Source of the DNA: Alteraurantiacibacter buctensis
GTDB taxonomy: Bacteria > Pseudomonadota > Alphaproteobacteria > Sphingomonadales > Sphingomonadaceae
Reading direction: 5' to 3'
DNA length: 64,000 nt
NCBI RefSeq assembly: GCF_009827655.1
Contig: NZ_WTYV01000002.1
Coordinates: forward strand, 124,657-188,656
Shown: in pieces, positions 1 to 8,552 of the stretch
Layout: every line of letters starts with the position of its first letter
How positions within the stretch are numbered: the stretch's first letter is position 1
Notes under the pieces: model-generated
The model's input: only the letters and a program-made list of their open reading frames with translations
What the model was told of the DNA's origin: nothing
Database searches by the model: none
Position numbers and translations under genes: made by a program

Positions 1-899
1 GGCTGCTGACCCGCTGGGCTCCGCCGCAGTTGCGCGCGAGGGCGCTGTCGGGCGCGCTGGTGGCGGTGCCGCTGTCGATGGTGCTGGGCGGCCCGCTGTG
101 CGGCTGGCTGCTGGGCATTCCCAACACGCTGGGGATGGAAGCCTGGCGCTACATGTTCCTGGTGATCGCCGTACCCAACGTGGTGCTGGCGGTGGTGGCG
201 GCCTTCTATTTTGTCGATACTCCGGACAAGGCCCGCTGGCTGGCCCCGGACGAACGGGCGTGGCTGGCGGAGCAGTCGCGCGTGCCGGTTGGGGATGAGC
301 GGCCCGCCGCCACCTTCCGCCAGATCGCTTCCGATCCATGGCTGTGGCGCTGCTGCCTGGGCTGGCTGCTGGTGATGACGGGCTCCTATGCCCTGGCCTT
401 CTGGCTGCCGCAGGTGGTCCGTCAGCTCGATATCGGCGGCAGCGAATTCATGATCGGCACCTTGAGCGCCGTGCCCATGCTGGGGCTGGCGCTGGGGCTG
501 GTGCTGAACGGCCGCCATTCCGACTGCAGTGGCGAACGCCTGCTGCATACCGGCGTCCCGGCTGCGCTGGCGGGTGTGGCCATGATGGCCGCCGCGCTGC
601 TGCCGCCGGGTTGGGCCGTGCTGGGCCTGCTGACGCTGGCCGGCTTCTTCATCGGGGCAACGCAGGGCGTGTTCTGGTCGATCCCCAGTGCCATGCGCGT
701 GGGCGGGCCCACGGTGCCGGTGGGGGCGATTGCCTTGATCAGCATGTTCGGCACGGCCGGCGGCATCGTCGGCCCGTTCCTGACCGGTGCGCTGGCCAAC
801 GATGGCGGCGGCTTTTCGCTCGCCATTGCCCTGCTGGCGGGCCTGCTGCTGCTGGCCTTCCCGGTGATCGCGCTGGGGGCGAAGCGCCGGGCGGCCTAG
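1..899 (+). CDS. MFS transporter, ACS-like family (5' end outside window)
   Basis: This is the C-terminal part of an inner-membrane major facilitator. The reading frame is open from base 3 at the window edge, so the first half of the gene lies outside. The first visible residues resemble the helix 4-5 region of anion:cation symporters (PLSMVLGGPLCGWLLG), followed by a VDTPDKARWLAPDERAWL-like linker that is typical of the ACS family before the central loop. Six or more further hydrophobic helices follow, ending in KRRAA. Family members usually carry organic acids such as phthalate- or hydroxyphenylacetate-like substrates. The neighbouring catabolic genes fit that, but the substrate is inferred. 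The TAG stop overlaps the TAG stop of the convergent GMC gene in a shared CTAG. Confidence 0.85.
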   Translation, partial: LLTRWAPPQLRARALSGALVAVPLSMVLGGPLCGWLLGIPNTLGMEAWRYMFLVIAVPNVVLAVVAAFYFVDTPDKARWLAPDERAWLAEQSRVPVGDERPAATFRQIASDPWLWRCCLGWLLVMTGSYALAFWLPQVVRQLDIGGSEFMIGTLSAVPMLGLALGLVLNGRHSDCSGERLLHTGVPAALAGVAMMAAALLPPGWAVLGLLTLAGFFIGATQGVFWSIPSAMRVGGPTVPVGAIALISMFGTAGGIVGPFLTGALANDGGGFSLAIALLAGLLLLAFPVIALGAKRRAA

Positions 900-2479
900 G
901 CGCGGATCAGCTCTGCCGCCTTCTCCGCGATTACCACGGTGGGTGCATGGGTGTTGCCACGGATCAGCGCCGGCATGATCGAGGCATCGGCCACGCGCAG
1001 GCCCGCGACGCCGTGAACGCGCAGTTCGCTATCCACCACCTTGCCCATGGCGCAGGTGCCTGCCGGGTGACCCGCACTTATCAGGCTGGCGCGCAGCCAG
1101 GCATCTATCGCCGCATCGTCCTCGGCATCCGGCCCCGGGGCCAGCTCGAAGGCCGCCACCTTCTGCGCGGCCTGCGTGGCCAGGAAACGGCGGATGAAAC
1201 GGAAGCCCGCGCGCAGCCGCTCACGGTCGCCCTCGGCGATCATGAAGTTGAACTGCACCCGCGCCAGGTCGCGCGGATCGGCGCTGGCCAGCGTTACCGT
1301 GCCCCGGCTTTCCGGGTTGAGCAGGATGGCCCCGCAGCTCAGCATGTCGGTCGGCCGCGGCCGCCATCCGGGGAACCAGGGCCTGGCATCGTAGCCGCTG
1401 TGGACGATCTGAAACTGGATATCGGGCCGGTCCTGCCCATCACCGGAGCGGACGAAGCCCTGCACCGACATCGGGCTCTGGCTGAGCTGGCCCTTGCCGG
1501 CCAGTTCCCACCGCAGGTAGTTGAGGACAAGCTGGTCCAGCCTGATCTGGCGGTTGAAATCCACCGCTACCGCCGCCTTCCAGATAGCCATGGCAATCGG
1601 GTGGTCCTGCAGGTTGCGGCCCACATCGGGCAGGTCCGCCGCCACGGCAATGCCCTGCGCCTGCAGGTCCGCCGCCGGGCCGATGCCGCTGAGCATCAGC
1701 AGTTGCGGACTGCCGAAGGCCCCGGCGGAGAGGATCACCTCGCGCCGCGCGCCGATCCGCAGCACTTCGCCGCCGCGTTCCACCTCCACGCCGGTGGCGC
1801 GGCCATCGGCCAGCAAGACCCGGCGCACGAGGCAACCGGACAGTACCGACAGGTTGCGCCGCCCCGCCACGGGATCGATGAAGGCGCGCACCGTGCTGGC
1901 GCGGCGGCCCTGGCGGATCGTGCAGTCGGGCATCCCGAAGCCTTCGGGCCGGGGCACGTTGAAATCCGGGCATTCGGGCAGGCCCAGTTCGCGCGCGGCG
2001 GCCAGGAAGGCCGGGGTCAGCGTTTCATCGGGCAGCATCGGGCTGACGGCCATCTCGCCATCCGCGCCGTGGATTCCGCTGGCCCCGCGCCAGTTCGCCT
2101 CGGTGCGGCGGAACAGGGGCAGCAGGTCGGCATAGGACCAGCCGGCATGGCCCATCGCCGCCCACGCGTCGTAATCCGCCGCCGCGCCACGGATGTACAT
2201 GGTGCCGTTGACCGAGGAGCAGCCGCCCATCAGCCGCCCGCGCGGGATCGGCTGCTGGCGGCCGTCCAGGCCCGGATCGGGCTCGGCCATGAAGCCCCAG
2301 TCGAAGCGGGGGTCGCTCGATGCCTGCATCCAGGTCAGCGGGCTTTCCACCAGCAGGTGGCGGGTATCGCTGCCGGCTTCCACCAGCGCCACGCGGCATC
2401 CAGGATCGGCGCTCAGCCGGTTGGCCAGCACGCACCCGGCACTGCCCGCACCCACTACGATATAGTCGAACTCTTCCAC
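896..2479 (-). CDS. GMC family FAD-dependent oxidoreductase
   Basis: This is a glucose-methanol-choline type flavoenzyme of about 527 residues that oxidises an alcohol, usually primary or secondary, to a carbonyl. The N-terminal dinucleotide fold is visible at residues 5-17 (YIVVGAGSAGCVLAN), the family signature is GGCSSVNGTMYIRG, and the C-terminal active-site segment contains HPAGTCAMG and GNTHAP, with the catalytic His of the first. I chose the GTG at 2479 because the FAD fold begins five residues later and GGAG lies about 11 nt upstream. A longer frame reaching 2641 has no family similarity at its N terminus. The gene is divergent from the DUF3237 gene and convergent with the MFS gene. 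The substrate is unknown, but the catabolic context suggests an aryl or alicyclic alcohol intermediate. Confidence 0.93.
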   Translation of the reverse strand: MEEFDYIVVGAGSAGCVLANRLSADPGCRVALVEAGSDTRHLLVESPLTWMQASSDPRFDWGFMAEPDPGLDGRQQPIPRGRLMGGCSSVNGTMYIRGAAADYDAWAAMGHAGWSYADLLPLFRRTEANWRGASGIHGADGEMAVSPMLPDETLTPAFLAAARELGLPECPDFNVPRPEGFGMPDCTIRQGRRASTVRAFIDPVAGRRNLSVLSGCLVRRVLLADGRATGVEVERGGEVLRIGARREVILSAGAFGSPQLLMLSGIGPAADLQAQGIAVAADLPDVGRNLQDHPIAMAIWKAAVAVDFNRQIRLDQLVLNYLRWELAGKGQLSQSPMSVQGFVRSGDGQDRPDIQFQIVHSGYDARPWFPGWRPRPTDMLSCGAILLNPESRGTVTLASADPRDLARVQFNFMIAEGDRERLRAGFRFIRRFLATQAAQKVAAFELAPGPDAEDDAAIDAWLRASLISAGHPAGTCAMGKVVDSELRVHGVAGLRVADASIMPALIRGNTHAPTVVIAEKAAELIRA

Positions 2480-2555
2480 TTCGCCCGCCGCTCCGTTACC
2501 GCTGGTGCAACGGCCTAGCGCATCGCGGGGCGACAACGGAAGAGGATTGCTGGCC

Positions 2556-3026
2556 TTGCAGATACCCGCGCTGGAACTGGCGTTCCACGTCAGGCTGGAC
2601 TTCACCGAAGGGCCGCGCACCCGCTTCGTGCCCGCGCACAAGGGCTTTACCCGCGGCTTCGTGGGGCTTGCGGGCGGCGAGGTCAGCGGGCCGCGCCTGT
2701 CGGGGCGCGTCGTGCCCGGATCGGGCGGCGACTGGCCGCGCTTCTGGGACAGCGGACTGGTGGAGTTTGATGCGCACTACATGCTGGAAGCCGATGACGG
2801 CACGCCGATCTATATCCATAACCACGGCATTGCCTATTCAGCGCCCGACGTGTTCCAGCGCATCGAGGCGGGAGAGACCGTGCCGCCGGAAGACAACTAC
2901 CTGCGCATCACGCCCCGCTTCGAAGCACCGGCAGGGCCGCATGAATGGCTGACGCGGACGATGTTCGTCGGCGTGGCGGAGCGGCGCGGTAACTCCACCT
3001 TCTTCGACTATTACCGGGTGATCTGA
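2556..3026 (+). CDS. DUF3237 family protein
   Basis: This is a small protein of about 156 residues with the DUF3237 pattern: an N-terminal strand pair (LAFHVRLDF), a glycine-rich middle with GRVVPGSGGDW, then YMLEADDGTPIYIHNHG and a C-terminal WLTRTMFVGVAERR. Proteins of this family form a beta-barrel and recur in aromatic and steroid catabolic clusters, but no reaction is established. I place the start at TTG 2556, nine bases after GGAAGAGGA at 2538-2546. TTG 2547 and a frame reaching 2505 are alternatives. Its TGA overlaps the ATG of the SnoaL-like gene (TGATG), so the two are translationally coupled. Confidence 0.8.
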   Translation: MQIPALELAFHVRLDFTEGPRTRFVPAHKGFTRGFVGLAGGEVSGPRLSGRVVPGSGGDWPRFWDSGLVEFDAHYMLEADDGTPIYIHNHGIAYSAPDVFQRIEAGETVPPEDNYLRITPRFEAPAGPHEWLTRTMFVGVAERRGNSTFFDYYRVI

Positions 3027-3535
3027 TGCACGAATTGACTACGGCGGACCGGCTGGCGATCCACGAGCGGCTGGCCATGTGCGCCTGGGCGCTGGATACC
3101 GGGGAGCCGGAGGCTTTCGCAGGCTGCTTCTGCGTGGAAGGCGTGCTGGAATGGGATGCCTTCGAGGAGCCGCTGCGCTGGCAGGGCCGCGCCGCGCTGC
3201 ACCACTTCGCCGCCTTCCTGCGCGACCTGCCGACCAGCGCCGGCCGCCAGCATCACATCACCAACACCGTGATCACCCCGGGCGAGGAGAAGGGGCAGGC
3301 CTTCGCCCGCTCCTATGTCAACGTGGCGCTGCGCCAGGGGGACGGGCCGCACCAGCTTTACGTGATGGGCTGGTACGAGGACACTTTTCAATACGAGGCG
3401 GGCAAGTGGCTGCTGGCCCGGCGGATCATCATGGACTGGTCCGGCCCGATCCTGAAGAACTTTGCCGGGCAAAGCGGCGAGCGGGTGGCCCGTCCAATGC
3501 CGCCGCCGCTGTGGCCGATCCGCTACGACAAGTAG
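3026..3535 (+). CDS. SnoaL-like (NTF2-fold) protein
   Basis: A 169-residue protein of the nuclear transport factor 2 fold, as in SnoaL-like cyclases, small dehydratases and ring-hydroxylating dioxygenase beta subunits. The visible family features are the N-terminal helix with LAIHERLAMCAWALDTGE, an F-A-G-C-F strand, the middle HHITNTVIT segment and a C-terminal GKWLLARRIIMDWSG strand. It overlaps the stop of the DUF3237 gene by one base, forming a two-gene unit. The fold is common in catabolic clusters, where it acts as an isomerase, hydratase or dioxygenase subunit. No catalytic residues are diagnostic here, so the function stays open. Confidence 0.8.
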   Translation: MHELTTADRLAIHERLAMCAWALDTGEPEAFAGCFCVEGVLEWDAFEEPLRWQGRAALHHFAAFLRDLPTSAGRQHHITNTVITPGEEKGQAFARSYVNVALRQGDGPHQLYVMGWYEDTFQYEAGKWLLARRIIMDWSGPILKNFAGQSGERVARPMPPPLWPIRYDK

Positions 3536-3608
3536 GGCTGTCCTACAGGCGCGGCGGTCTGCCAGGCGGTTGGCATGACGCGCACCGCCAACCTGATACG
3601 CCCTGCTT

Positions 3609-3683
3609 GCCAAAGGTCACACCCAGGGGACGGTTTCCCGGTCATTAGGCGTGAAGTTCCAGGTACTTGCGCCAAAGGTCACA
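3609..3683 (+). repeat. Pair of 13-bp direct repeats GCCAAAGGTCACA
   Basis: The sequence GCCAAAGGTCACA occurs at 3609-3621 and again at 3671-3683, in the 174-bp gap between two convergent genes. Both copies are preceded by CTTGC. There is no promoter task to explain here, because both neighbours end at this gap. It may be a remnant or a transcript-end element. I see no other feature in the gap except the short GTGTTC-CTA-GAACAC palindrome at 3704-3718 that spans the SDR stop codon. Confidence 0.4.
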
Positions 3684-3709
3684 GCCGACAAAAACCGCGT
3701 TCCGTGTTC

Positions 3710-4498
3710 CTAGAACACCGAGTTGGTGGCCCCGCCGTCGATCACCAGGCTCTGCCCGGTGATGTAGTTGGCCTGGGCGGAGCAGAACATTGCCACCCAG
3801 TCGCCCACGTCGTCGCAGTCGCCGAACTTCTCGCTGGCGATGCGCCAGTCACGGCAGAACTGAGCCACTTCCTCATCATAGGTGATGCCCTTGGCGGCGG
3901 CCCGTTCGTTGAACTGCTTCTCCACGAAAGCGCTGTGGTGCATTCCGGGCAGCAGGGTGTTGATGATGACGCCGTGCCGGGCCTCCACCTTGCTGACCGC
4001 CACCGCATAGTTGGCCAGCGCCGCGCGGGTGGAACCGGAGAGGGCGCGGATCTCGCCCGGGTACTTGGCGGCCACGGTGGCGATGTTGACCACCCGGCCC
4101 CAGCCGCGTGCGGCCATGCCCGGCACCACGGCGCGCATGAAGGCGACGGGCGAGAGCAGCGAAATGTCGATCGCGCTGCGCCAGTCAGCCTCCTCGATCG
4201 CCTTGTAGTCGGGCGTCATCGGCGGGGGCGAGCAGGTGCCCACCAGGATGTCGGGCGCGGGGCAGGCGGCCAGGATCAGCTCGCGCCCGGCATCGGTGCT
4301 GTGGTCGGTGGCGATGGGGTGAACCGGAACGCCGGTCTCCTGCTCGATAGCGCGGCAGGCTTCGACCAGTCGCTCCTCGCCACGGGCGGAAACCCAGCAT
4401 TCCACGCCCTCGCGCGCCAGCGACAACACGGCGCTGCGGCCCATGCCCGCGCTGCCACCGTTGACGATCGCCTTGCGCCCGCGAATTCCCAGATCCAT
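3710..4498 (-). CDS. SDR family protein with atypical catalytic residues
   Basis: This is a 262-residue short-chain dehydrogenase/reductase fold protein. The cofactor motif is visible near residue 12 (GGSAGMGRS), followed by the strand VNIATVAA, the helix, a LLPG turn and a C-terminal YITGQSLVIDGG typical of the FabG-like subgroup. The usual Ser-Tyr-Lys triad is not there: the expected YxxxK stretch reads SGSTR before AAL, and the expected catalytic Ser is Thr. It may bind NAD(P) and act through other residues, or be non-catalytic. The start is ATG 4498, preceded by GGGAGAGG; an upstream in-frame ATG at 4528 would add ten unconserved residues. It is the last gene of the minus-strand catabolic operon. 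Confidence 0.85.
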   Translation of the reverse strand: MDLGIRGRKAIVNGGSAGMGRSAVLSLAREGVECWVSARGEERLVEACRAIEQETGVPVHPIATDHSTDAGRELILAACPAPDILVGTCSPPPMTPDYKAIEEADWRSAIDISLLSPVAFMRAVVPGMAARGWGRVVNIATVAAKYPGEIRALSGSTRAALANYAVAVSKVEARHGVIINTLLPGMHHSAFVEKQFNERAAAKGITYDEEVAQFCRDWRIASEKFGDCDDVGDWVAMFCSAQANYITGQSLVIDGGATNSVF

Positions 4499-4558
4499 GC
4501 CTTGCCTCTCCCGCCTGTGGTTGTGCAATCAACCCTAGGCGCGGGAGGGCGGGCTTGG

Positions 4559-5749
4559 CTAGCCGATAGCGAGCACCAGCCCCTGCGGGCTGCGGAAATT
4601 GGACGAAGGGATCCACTCGAAGCCCCTCTCCGCCACGCTGAACTCGGGCACTGCGGCCAGCAGCTCCTCGGTCGCCACCTTGCAGGCGAGCCGTGCCAGC
4701 GCCGAACCCAGGCAGGCATGGACCCCGCCGCCAAAGCCCAGGTGGCCCTTGGGCTTGCGGGCAATGTCATAGGTGTCGGGATCGGCAAACTTGCGGTGAT
4801 CGCGGTTGGCCGAGCCATAGCACAGCATCACAAAGTCCCCCTCGCGCATGGTTTGCCCGTGCAGCGTATGGTCCTTCGCGAGGCAGCGGCGGAAGCGCTG
4901 GGCCGAGGTGTTGAAGCGCAAGGACTCCTCGATGGCATCGGGAATGCGCGTTGGATCAGCCACCAGCGCGCGGCGGGCATCAGGGTGCTGCGCCAGGTTG
5001 AGGCCCAGCATGGAGAGGAAGCCCGACAAGCTCTCGATCCCGGCCATGATCAGCGTGGTCACGGTCAACCGCACTTCCTCGTCGCGCAGTTTCTCGCCAT
5101 CGATCTCGGCAGTGATGAAGTTTGAGAGCAGGTCCTCGCCCGGTGCCTTCTTGCGCTCCTGCACCAGGGCTTCCGCATAGTCCGCCATCCAGCGATAGGC
5201 GGCCAGCTGGGCATCGTTCTTGGTCCGCAGCACGGGATCGGTCTGGGTCATCAGCACCGCCTTGTCGCGCACTTCGTCGCGCCCTTCGGGCGGCAGGTTG
5301 AACAGGGTAAAGATCAGGTCCAGCGTCACCCTGCCGGAGAAGTCGGCCACATAGTCGAAGCTGTCGCGCCCCTGCAGCGCCGCCAGGTGCCCGCGCGCGG
5401 CCAGCCGCAGCGGCTCGATGGTGTGTTCCAGCGCGCTCTTCAGCATGGCCTTCTGGATCAGGCCGCGGAGGCGATCATGCCGGGGCGGATCGGTGGAGCC
5501 CAGCGTAGCCCCGGCACGGCCAGGCAGTTCGTCCACCAGGTTGCCCTTGGCGGAGGAATAGGTCCGCCAGTCCTGCAGTGCGGCCAGGATGTCGTCATAG
5601 CGCGACAGCACCCACATGCCCGCTTCCTCGCACCAGAACAGCGGATAGTCTTCGCGCAGGGTGCGGTAGGCGGGGAACGGGTCGGCATCGGTGGCCGGGG
5701 AATAGGGATCGAAGCGGAAGGCTTCGCGCACCAGGGTATCGGCGGTCAT
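4559..5749 (-). CDS. Cytochrome P450 monooxygenase
   Basis: A 396-residue soluble bacterial class I P450. The heme-binding loop FGGGVHACLG carries the thiolate Cys, ExxR is seen as EESLR in the K-helix, and the I-helix segment AGIES has Glu-Ser where Asp/Glu-Thr is usual, so the oxygen-activating acid-alcohol pair is kept in modified form. It hydroxylates a small hydrophobic substrate and needs a ferredoxin and a ferredoxin reductase. Neither is encoded in this window, so the redox partners must come from elsewhere. ATG 5749 follows GAGGGGGA. It sits between the small secreted protein and the SDR in the same direction, which suggests that the SDR oxidises its hydroxylated product. Confidence 0.95.
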   Translation of the reverse strand: MTADTLVREAFRFDPYSPATDADPFPAYRTLREDYPLFWCEEAGMWVLSRYDDILAALQDWRTYSSAKGNLVDELPGRAGATLGSTDPPRHDRLRGLIQKAMLKSALEHTIEPLRLAARGHLAALQGRDSFDYVADFSGRVTLDLIFTLFNLPPEGRDEVRDKAVLMTQTDPVLRTKNDAQLAAYRWMADYAEALVQERKKAPGEDLLSNFITAEIDGEKLRDEEVRLTVTTLIMAGIESLSGFLSMLGLNLAQHPDARRALVADPTRIPDAIEESLRFNTSAQRFRRCLAKDHTLHGQTMREGDFVMLCYGSANRDHRKFADPDTYDIARKPKGHLGFGGGVHACLGSALARLACKVATEELLAAVPEFSVAERGFEWIPSSNFRSPQGLVLAIG

Positions 5750-5843
5750 CAGGTCGTCCCCCTCGGGATTGGTCGATCCTGCCTAGGGGCGGGGCGGCAG
5801 TCGATCCTTGATCTGGAGCAAGCGCGGCTGGCACCAACCAGGA

Positions 5844-6161
5844 TCAGGGGTGGGCCAGCTTGTCGAATTCGGCCTGGATCGCGGCCAGCACGGCATCGCT
5901 CAGCGCCACCGGCTCGTATTGCTGGATGCCCTTCAGCGTCTGGCTGCGGCCCATCGTCTGAAACATCTCGTTGGCATAGACGGTGGGGATCATCCGCTCG
6001 AGGATCGCCTTGGCAGCCGGATCATCCAGCAGGGTGCCGACCTGCGTGGTTTCGACCGAATTGTGCTGTGCCGGGGCGGGTGCCTCCTGCGCAGCGGCGG
6101 GCGCGGCCATCAGGCAAAGCGAAGTGGTGGCCAGTGCCACGGCAGCAAACAGGGTACGCAT
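5844..6161 (-). CDS. Small secreted protein of unknown function
   Basis: A 105-residue precursor with a clear signal peptide: MRTLFAAV, a hydrophobic core, and a cut probably after AAPAAAQ. The mature part is about 80 residues with the pattern SVETTQVGTLLDDPAAKAILER, a short MIPT turn, TLKGIQQYEP and a C-terminal amphipathic helix LAAIQAEFDKLA. I recognise this as a recurring small periplasmic protein of sphingomonad catabolic loci, but I know no function. It has no cysteines and no enzyme motif. The gene lies 22 bp after the MFS gene and before the P450 gene in the same operon, so it may help in periplasmic handling of the substrate. That role is inference. Confidence 0.8.
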   Translation of the reverse strand: MRTLFAAVALATTSLCLMAAPAAAQEAPAPAQHNSVETTQVGTLLDDPAAKAILERMIPTVYANEMFQTMGRSQTLKGIQQYEPVALSDAVLAAIQAEFDKLAHP

Positions 6162-6183
6162 GTGAGAATTCCCCTCTCAGGTT

Positions 6184-7503
6184 TCAGTGCAAGGTAATGG
6201 GTGACGCGGGCATGCCGGCAGGCGCGGTCTTTGCGCGGCGCCACGCGTGAAGCAGGAAGCCTGTGGCCAGAAGCGGCATGACCAGCATCACCGCCATCGC
6301 CTGGCGCAGGCTTTCGGTGCCGGCGCGGTCGACCCACATGTCGCTCAAGGAGCTGACGATGAATGGCCCCAGCGAACCGCCGATCAGTCCGGCAGCGGCC
6401 AGAAGCATGGTGGACAGCATCGCCCTGTCACGCGGATCGGCGCGGCTGACGGCATAGCTGACGGTGGACGGCATCGAGGCGCTGATCGCCACGTTCATCA
6501 GGGCGGCGCAGGCCATCGCCACCAGCAGGGTAGGGGCGAAGATGAAAGCCGCCATGAACGGCAACGACAGCGGCGCGCTGACCAGCGGCACCAGCAGCGC
6601 AGCGGACGGCGTGCCGCGCCGGCGGACCAGCACATCGGCGATGATGCCGCCGGCAATGGTGCCCACGATCCCGCCGATGCCCACCGAAGGGCCGATCACC
6701 AGCCCCACCTGCGCCAACGGCACCCCGTGCGACCGCAGCAGGAAGGCCGGGCCCCAGGCAGCGAGCACCGAAGTCATCATGCTGGTGAGGCCAAATCCCA
6801 CCATCAGCGCGGGCATGCCCGGCAGGCCAAGGACGCGGCGGCAGGCGGCCAGCATCCCGGCCAGGTAGCTCTCGCCTTTGGGAGCAGCGGTCTGCGCGTG
6901 GGTGCGCGCCGGTTCGCGGACGGTGAACAGCAGCGCCACCGCGACCATGCCGGCAAGACCGCAGGCGACGAACATCATCCGCCAGCCCAACATGGCTCCC
7001 AACACGCCCGCCACCACGGTGCCACCGACGATGCCGACAAAGGTGCTGGACTGGAATGCCGCCACGGCCCGCCCGCGCGCCTGCACGCGGAACAGGTCCG
7101 GTATCAGGGACATGGCGGCGGGGAAGGCGGTTGCCTCGCCAATGCCCACGGCAATGCGCGCGGCGGCCAGCGACCAGAACCCTTCGGCATAGCCTTGCGC
7201 CGCCGTTGCCAGCGACCAGGCGAAGACGCCAATTGCCAGGATCCGCACGCGGTTGCCCCGGTCGATTGCGCGGGCCAGCAGCAGGCCGGCCACCAGGTTG
7301 AACAGCACGAAGAACAGGCCGCTCAGCAGTGACATCTGCGTGTCGCTGAGCAGCAGGTCCTCACGGATCGGGTCGACCACCACGCCGAACAGCATCCGGT
7401 CGGCCTGGTTGAACACGTTGGCTACAAACAGGACGAACAGCGCCCAGGCCGAAGCGGGCGGAGTCCGTTCGCCTGCCTCGGCTGCGGGCGCTGGCTGGGT
7501 CAT
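6184..7503 (-). CDS. MFS transporter, spinster-like
   Basis: A 439-residue inner-membrane transporter with twelve predicted helices. The N terminus shows FNQADRMLFGVVVDPI, the loop 2-3 motif near RAIDRGNRVR, and the GIGEATAFPAAMSLIPDLF segment that is typical of spinster-like and ACS-like facilitators. The start is ATG 7503, which overlaps the TGA of the amidohydrolase (ATGA) and gives tight coupling. It probably imports the substrate of the surrounding catabolic operon, or exports an intermediate. The window holds a second MFS gene for this cluster at its left edge. Confidence 0.9.
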   Translation of the reverse strand: MTQPAPAAEAGERTPPASAWALFVLFVANVFNQADRMLFGVVVDPIREDLLLSDTQMSLLSGLFFVLFNLVAGLLLARAIDRGNRVRILAIGVFAWSLATAAQGYAEGFWSLAAARIAVGIGEATAFPAAMSLIPDLFRVQARGRAVAAFQSSTFVGIVGGTVVAGVLGAMLGWRMMFVACGLAGMVAVALLFTVREPARTHAQTAAPKGESYLAGMLAACRRVLGLPGMPALMVGFGLTSMMTSVLAAWGPAFLLRSHGVPLAQVGLVIGPSVGIGGIVGTIAGGIIADVLVRRRGTPSAALLVPLVSAPLSLPFMAAFIFAPTLLVAMACAALMNVAISASMPSTVSYAVSRADPRDRAMLSTMLLAAAGLIGGSLGPFIVSSLSDMWVDRAGTESLRQAMAVMLVMPLLATGFLLHAWRRAKTAPAGMPASPITLH

Positions 7504-8552
7504 ACTCGCGTCAGGCCCAGCAGCGCGGCGGCGTTCCCGCCCAGGATCTTGGCCTTGGTTTGCTCGTCCAGTCGTTCGTGGAAGCCCACGGGATCGGGTT
7601 CGGACATGTCGAACGGATAGTCGGTGCCCAGGCACAGCTTGTCCGCCCCGTGGGTGCGCACCAGGCTGTCGAGCTGGTCCTTGTCGAACACCAGCGTATC
7701 AAGCCACAACTTGCGCAGATAGCTGCTGGGTTCGTGCCGGCAATGCTCCGAACAGTCGGCCCGCGCGCGCCAGCCGTGGTCCATGCGGCCCCAGTAGCCG
7801 GGGATGTAGCCGCCGCCGTGGGCGACGCACAACTTGAGGCCGGGATAGGCATCCAGCACCCCGCCGAAGATCAGGTGGCCCACGGCCAGCGTGGATTCCA
7901 GCGGATTGCCGATCAGGTTGTTGAAGTAATACTCGCTCATGCGGTTGGCATGGGTGAAGCCCAGCGGGTGCAGGAAGATCAGCACGCCCAGTTCCTCCGC
8001 CGCTGCCCAGAAGGGGCGGAATTCGGGGGCGTGCAGGTCCTTGCCGTTCACATTGCTGCTGATCTCGATGCCCCGCAGGTCAAGCTCCTGCACGCAACGG
8101 GTCATTTCCTCGATGGCCAGGCGCGGATCCTGCAGGGGCACCGTGCCCATGCCCACGAAGCGGTCCGGGTGCTGGGCCACGGCGGCGGCCATGCCATCGT
8201 TCACCGCCTGCGCGGCGGCGCGGCCGGTCTCCGGGTCGGTGAAGTAGAAGTACTGGCCGGGGCTGGGCGAGAGGGCCTGCACGTCGATCCCCAGCCGGTC
8301 CATATCTTCAAGCCGGGTGTCGATGGTGTTCAGCGTGCGGCCGATCTGGGCAAACTGCGCGCGGTTCACTTCGGCCGTCTTGGCGCTGGTGAAATCGTTG
8401 ATCCCCGGCGGCGGCCCGGGATAGGCGGCCTGCACGATGGCATCGGCGGCAGGGATGCCCAGGTGGCAGTGGATGTCCACCACCAGGTGCTGGCCGCGCG
8501 CGGAGACCGGGATGGGCTGGCGGGCGCTGCAGGTAAAGACTTGTCCGGTCAT
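7500..8552 (-). CDS. Amidohydrolase family protein (ACMSD-like)
   Basis: A 350-residue TIM-barrel metal-dependent hydrolase or decarboxylase of the amidohydrolase-2 group. The first-strand metal ligands are visible as DIHCHLG near residue 28. Later come FLHPLGFT, the CVAHGGG motif and a final LGTDYPFDMSEP with the conserved Asp. The closest well-known chemistry is nonoxidative decarboxylation, as in ACMSD, gamma-resorcylate decarboxylase and 5-carboxyvanillate decarboxylase, all of which act on carboxylated aromatics or their ring-cleavage products. The ATG at 8552 overlaps the fumarylacetoacetase stop (ATGA), and its own stop overlaps the MFS start. A decarboxylase step in the pathway is likely, but the substrate is unknown. 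Confidence 0.9.
   Translation of the reverse strand: MTGQVFTCSARQPIPVSARGQHLVVDIHCHLGIPAADAIVQAAYPGPPPGINDFTSAKTAEVNRAQFAQIGRTLNTIDTRLEDMDRLGIDVQALSPSPGQYFYFTDPETGRAAAQAVNDGMAAAVAQHPDRFVGMGTVPLQDPRLAIEEMTRCVQELDLRGIEISSNVNGKDLHAPEFRPFWAAAEELGVLIFLHPLGFTHANRMSEYYFNNLIGNPLESTLAVGHLIFGGVLDAYPGLKLCVAHGGGYIPGYWGRMDHGWRARADCSEHCRHEPSSYLRKLWLDTLVFDKDQLDSLVRTHGADKLCLGTDYPFDMSEPDPVGFHERLDEQTKAKILGGNAAALLGLTRV

Noticed and set aside
338-2518. Very long open frame on the plus strand, opposite the GMC gene
   Set aside because: It overlaps the MFS gene and is antisense to a clear GMC oxidoreductase. Its residues are Arg/Ala/Gly/His-rich low-complexity, typical of antisense frames in high-GC DNA.
2505-2555. 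N-terminal extension of the DUF3237 protein
   Set aside because: The extra 17 residues are unlike the family, and the ribosome site GGAAGAGGA at 2538-2546 lies inside them.
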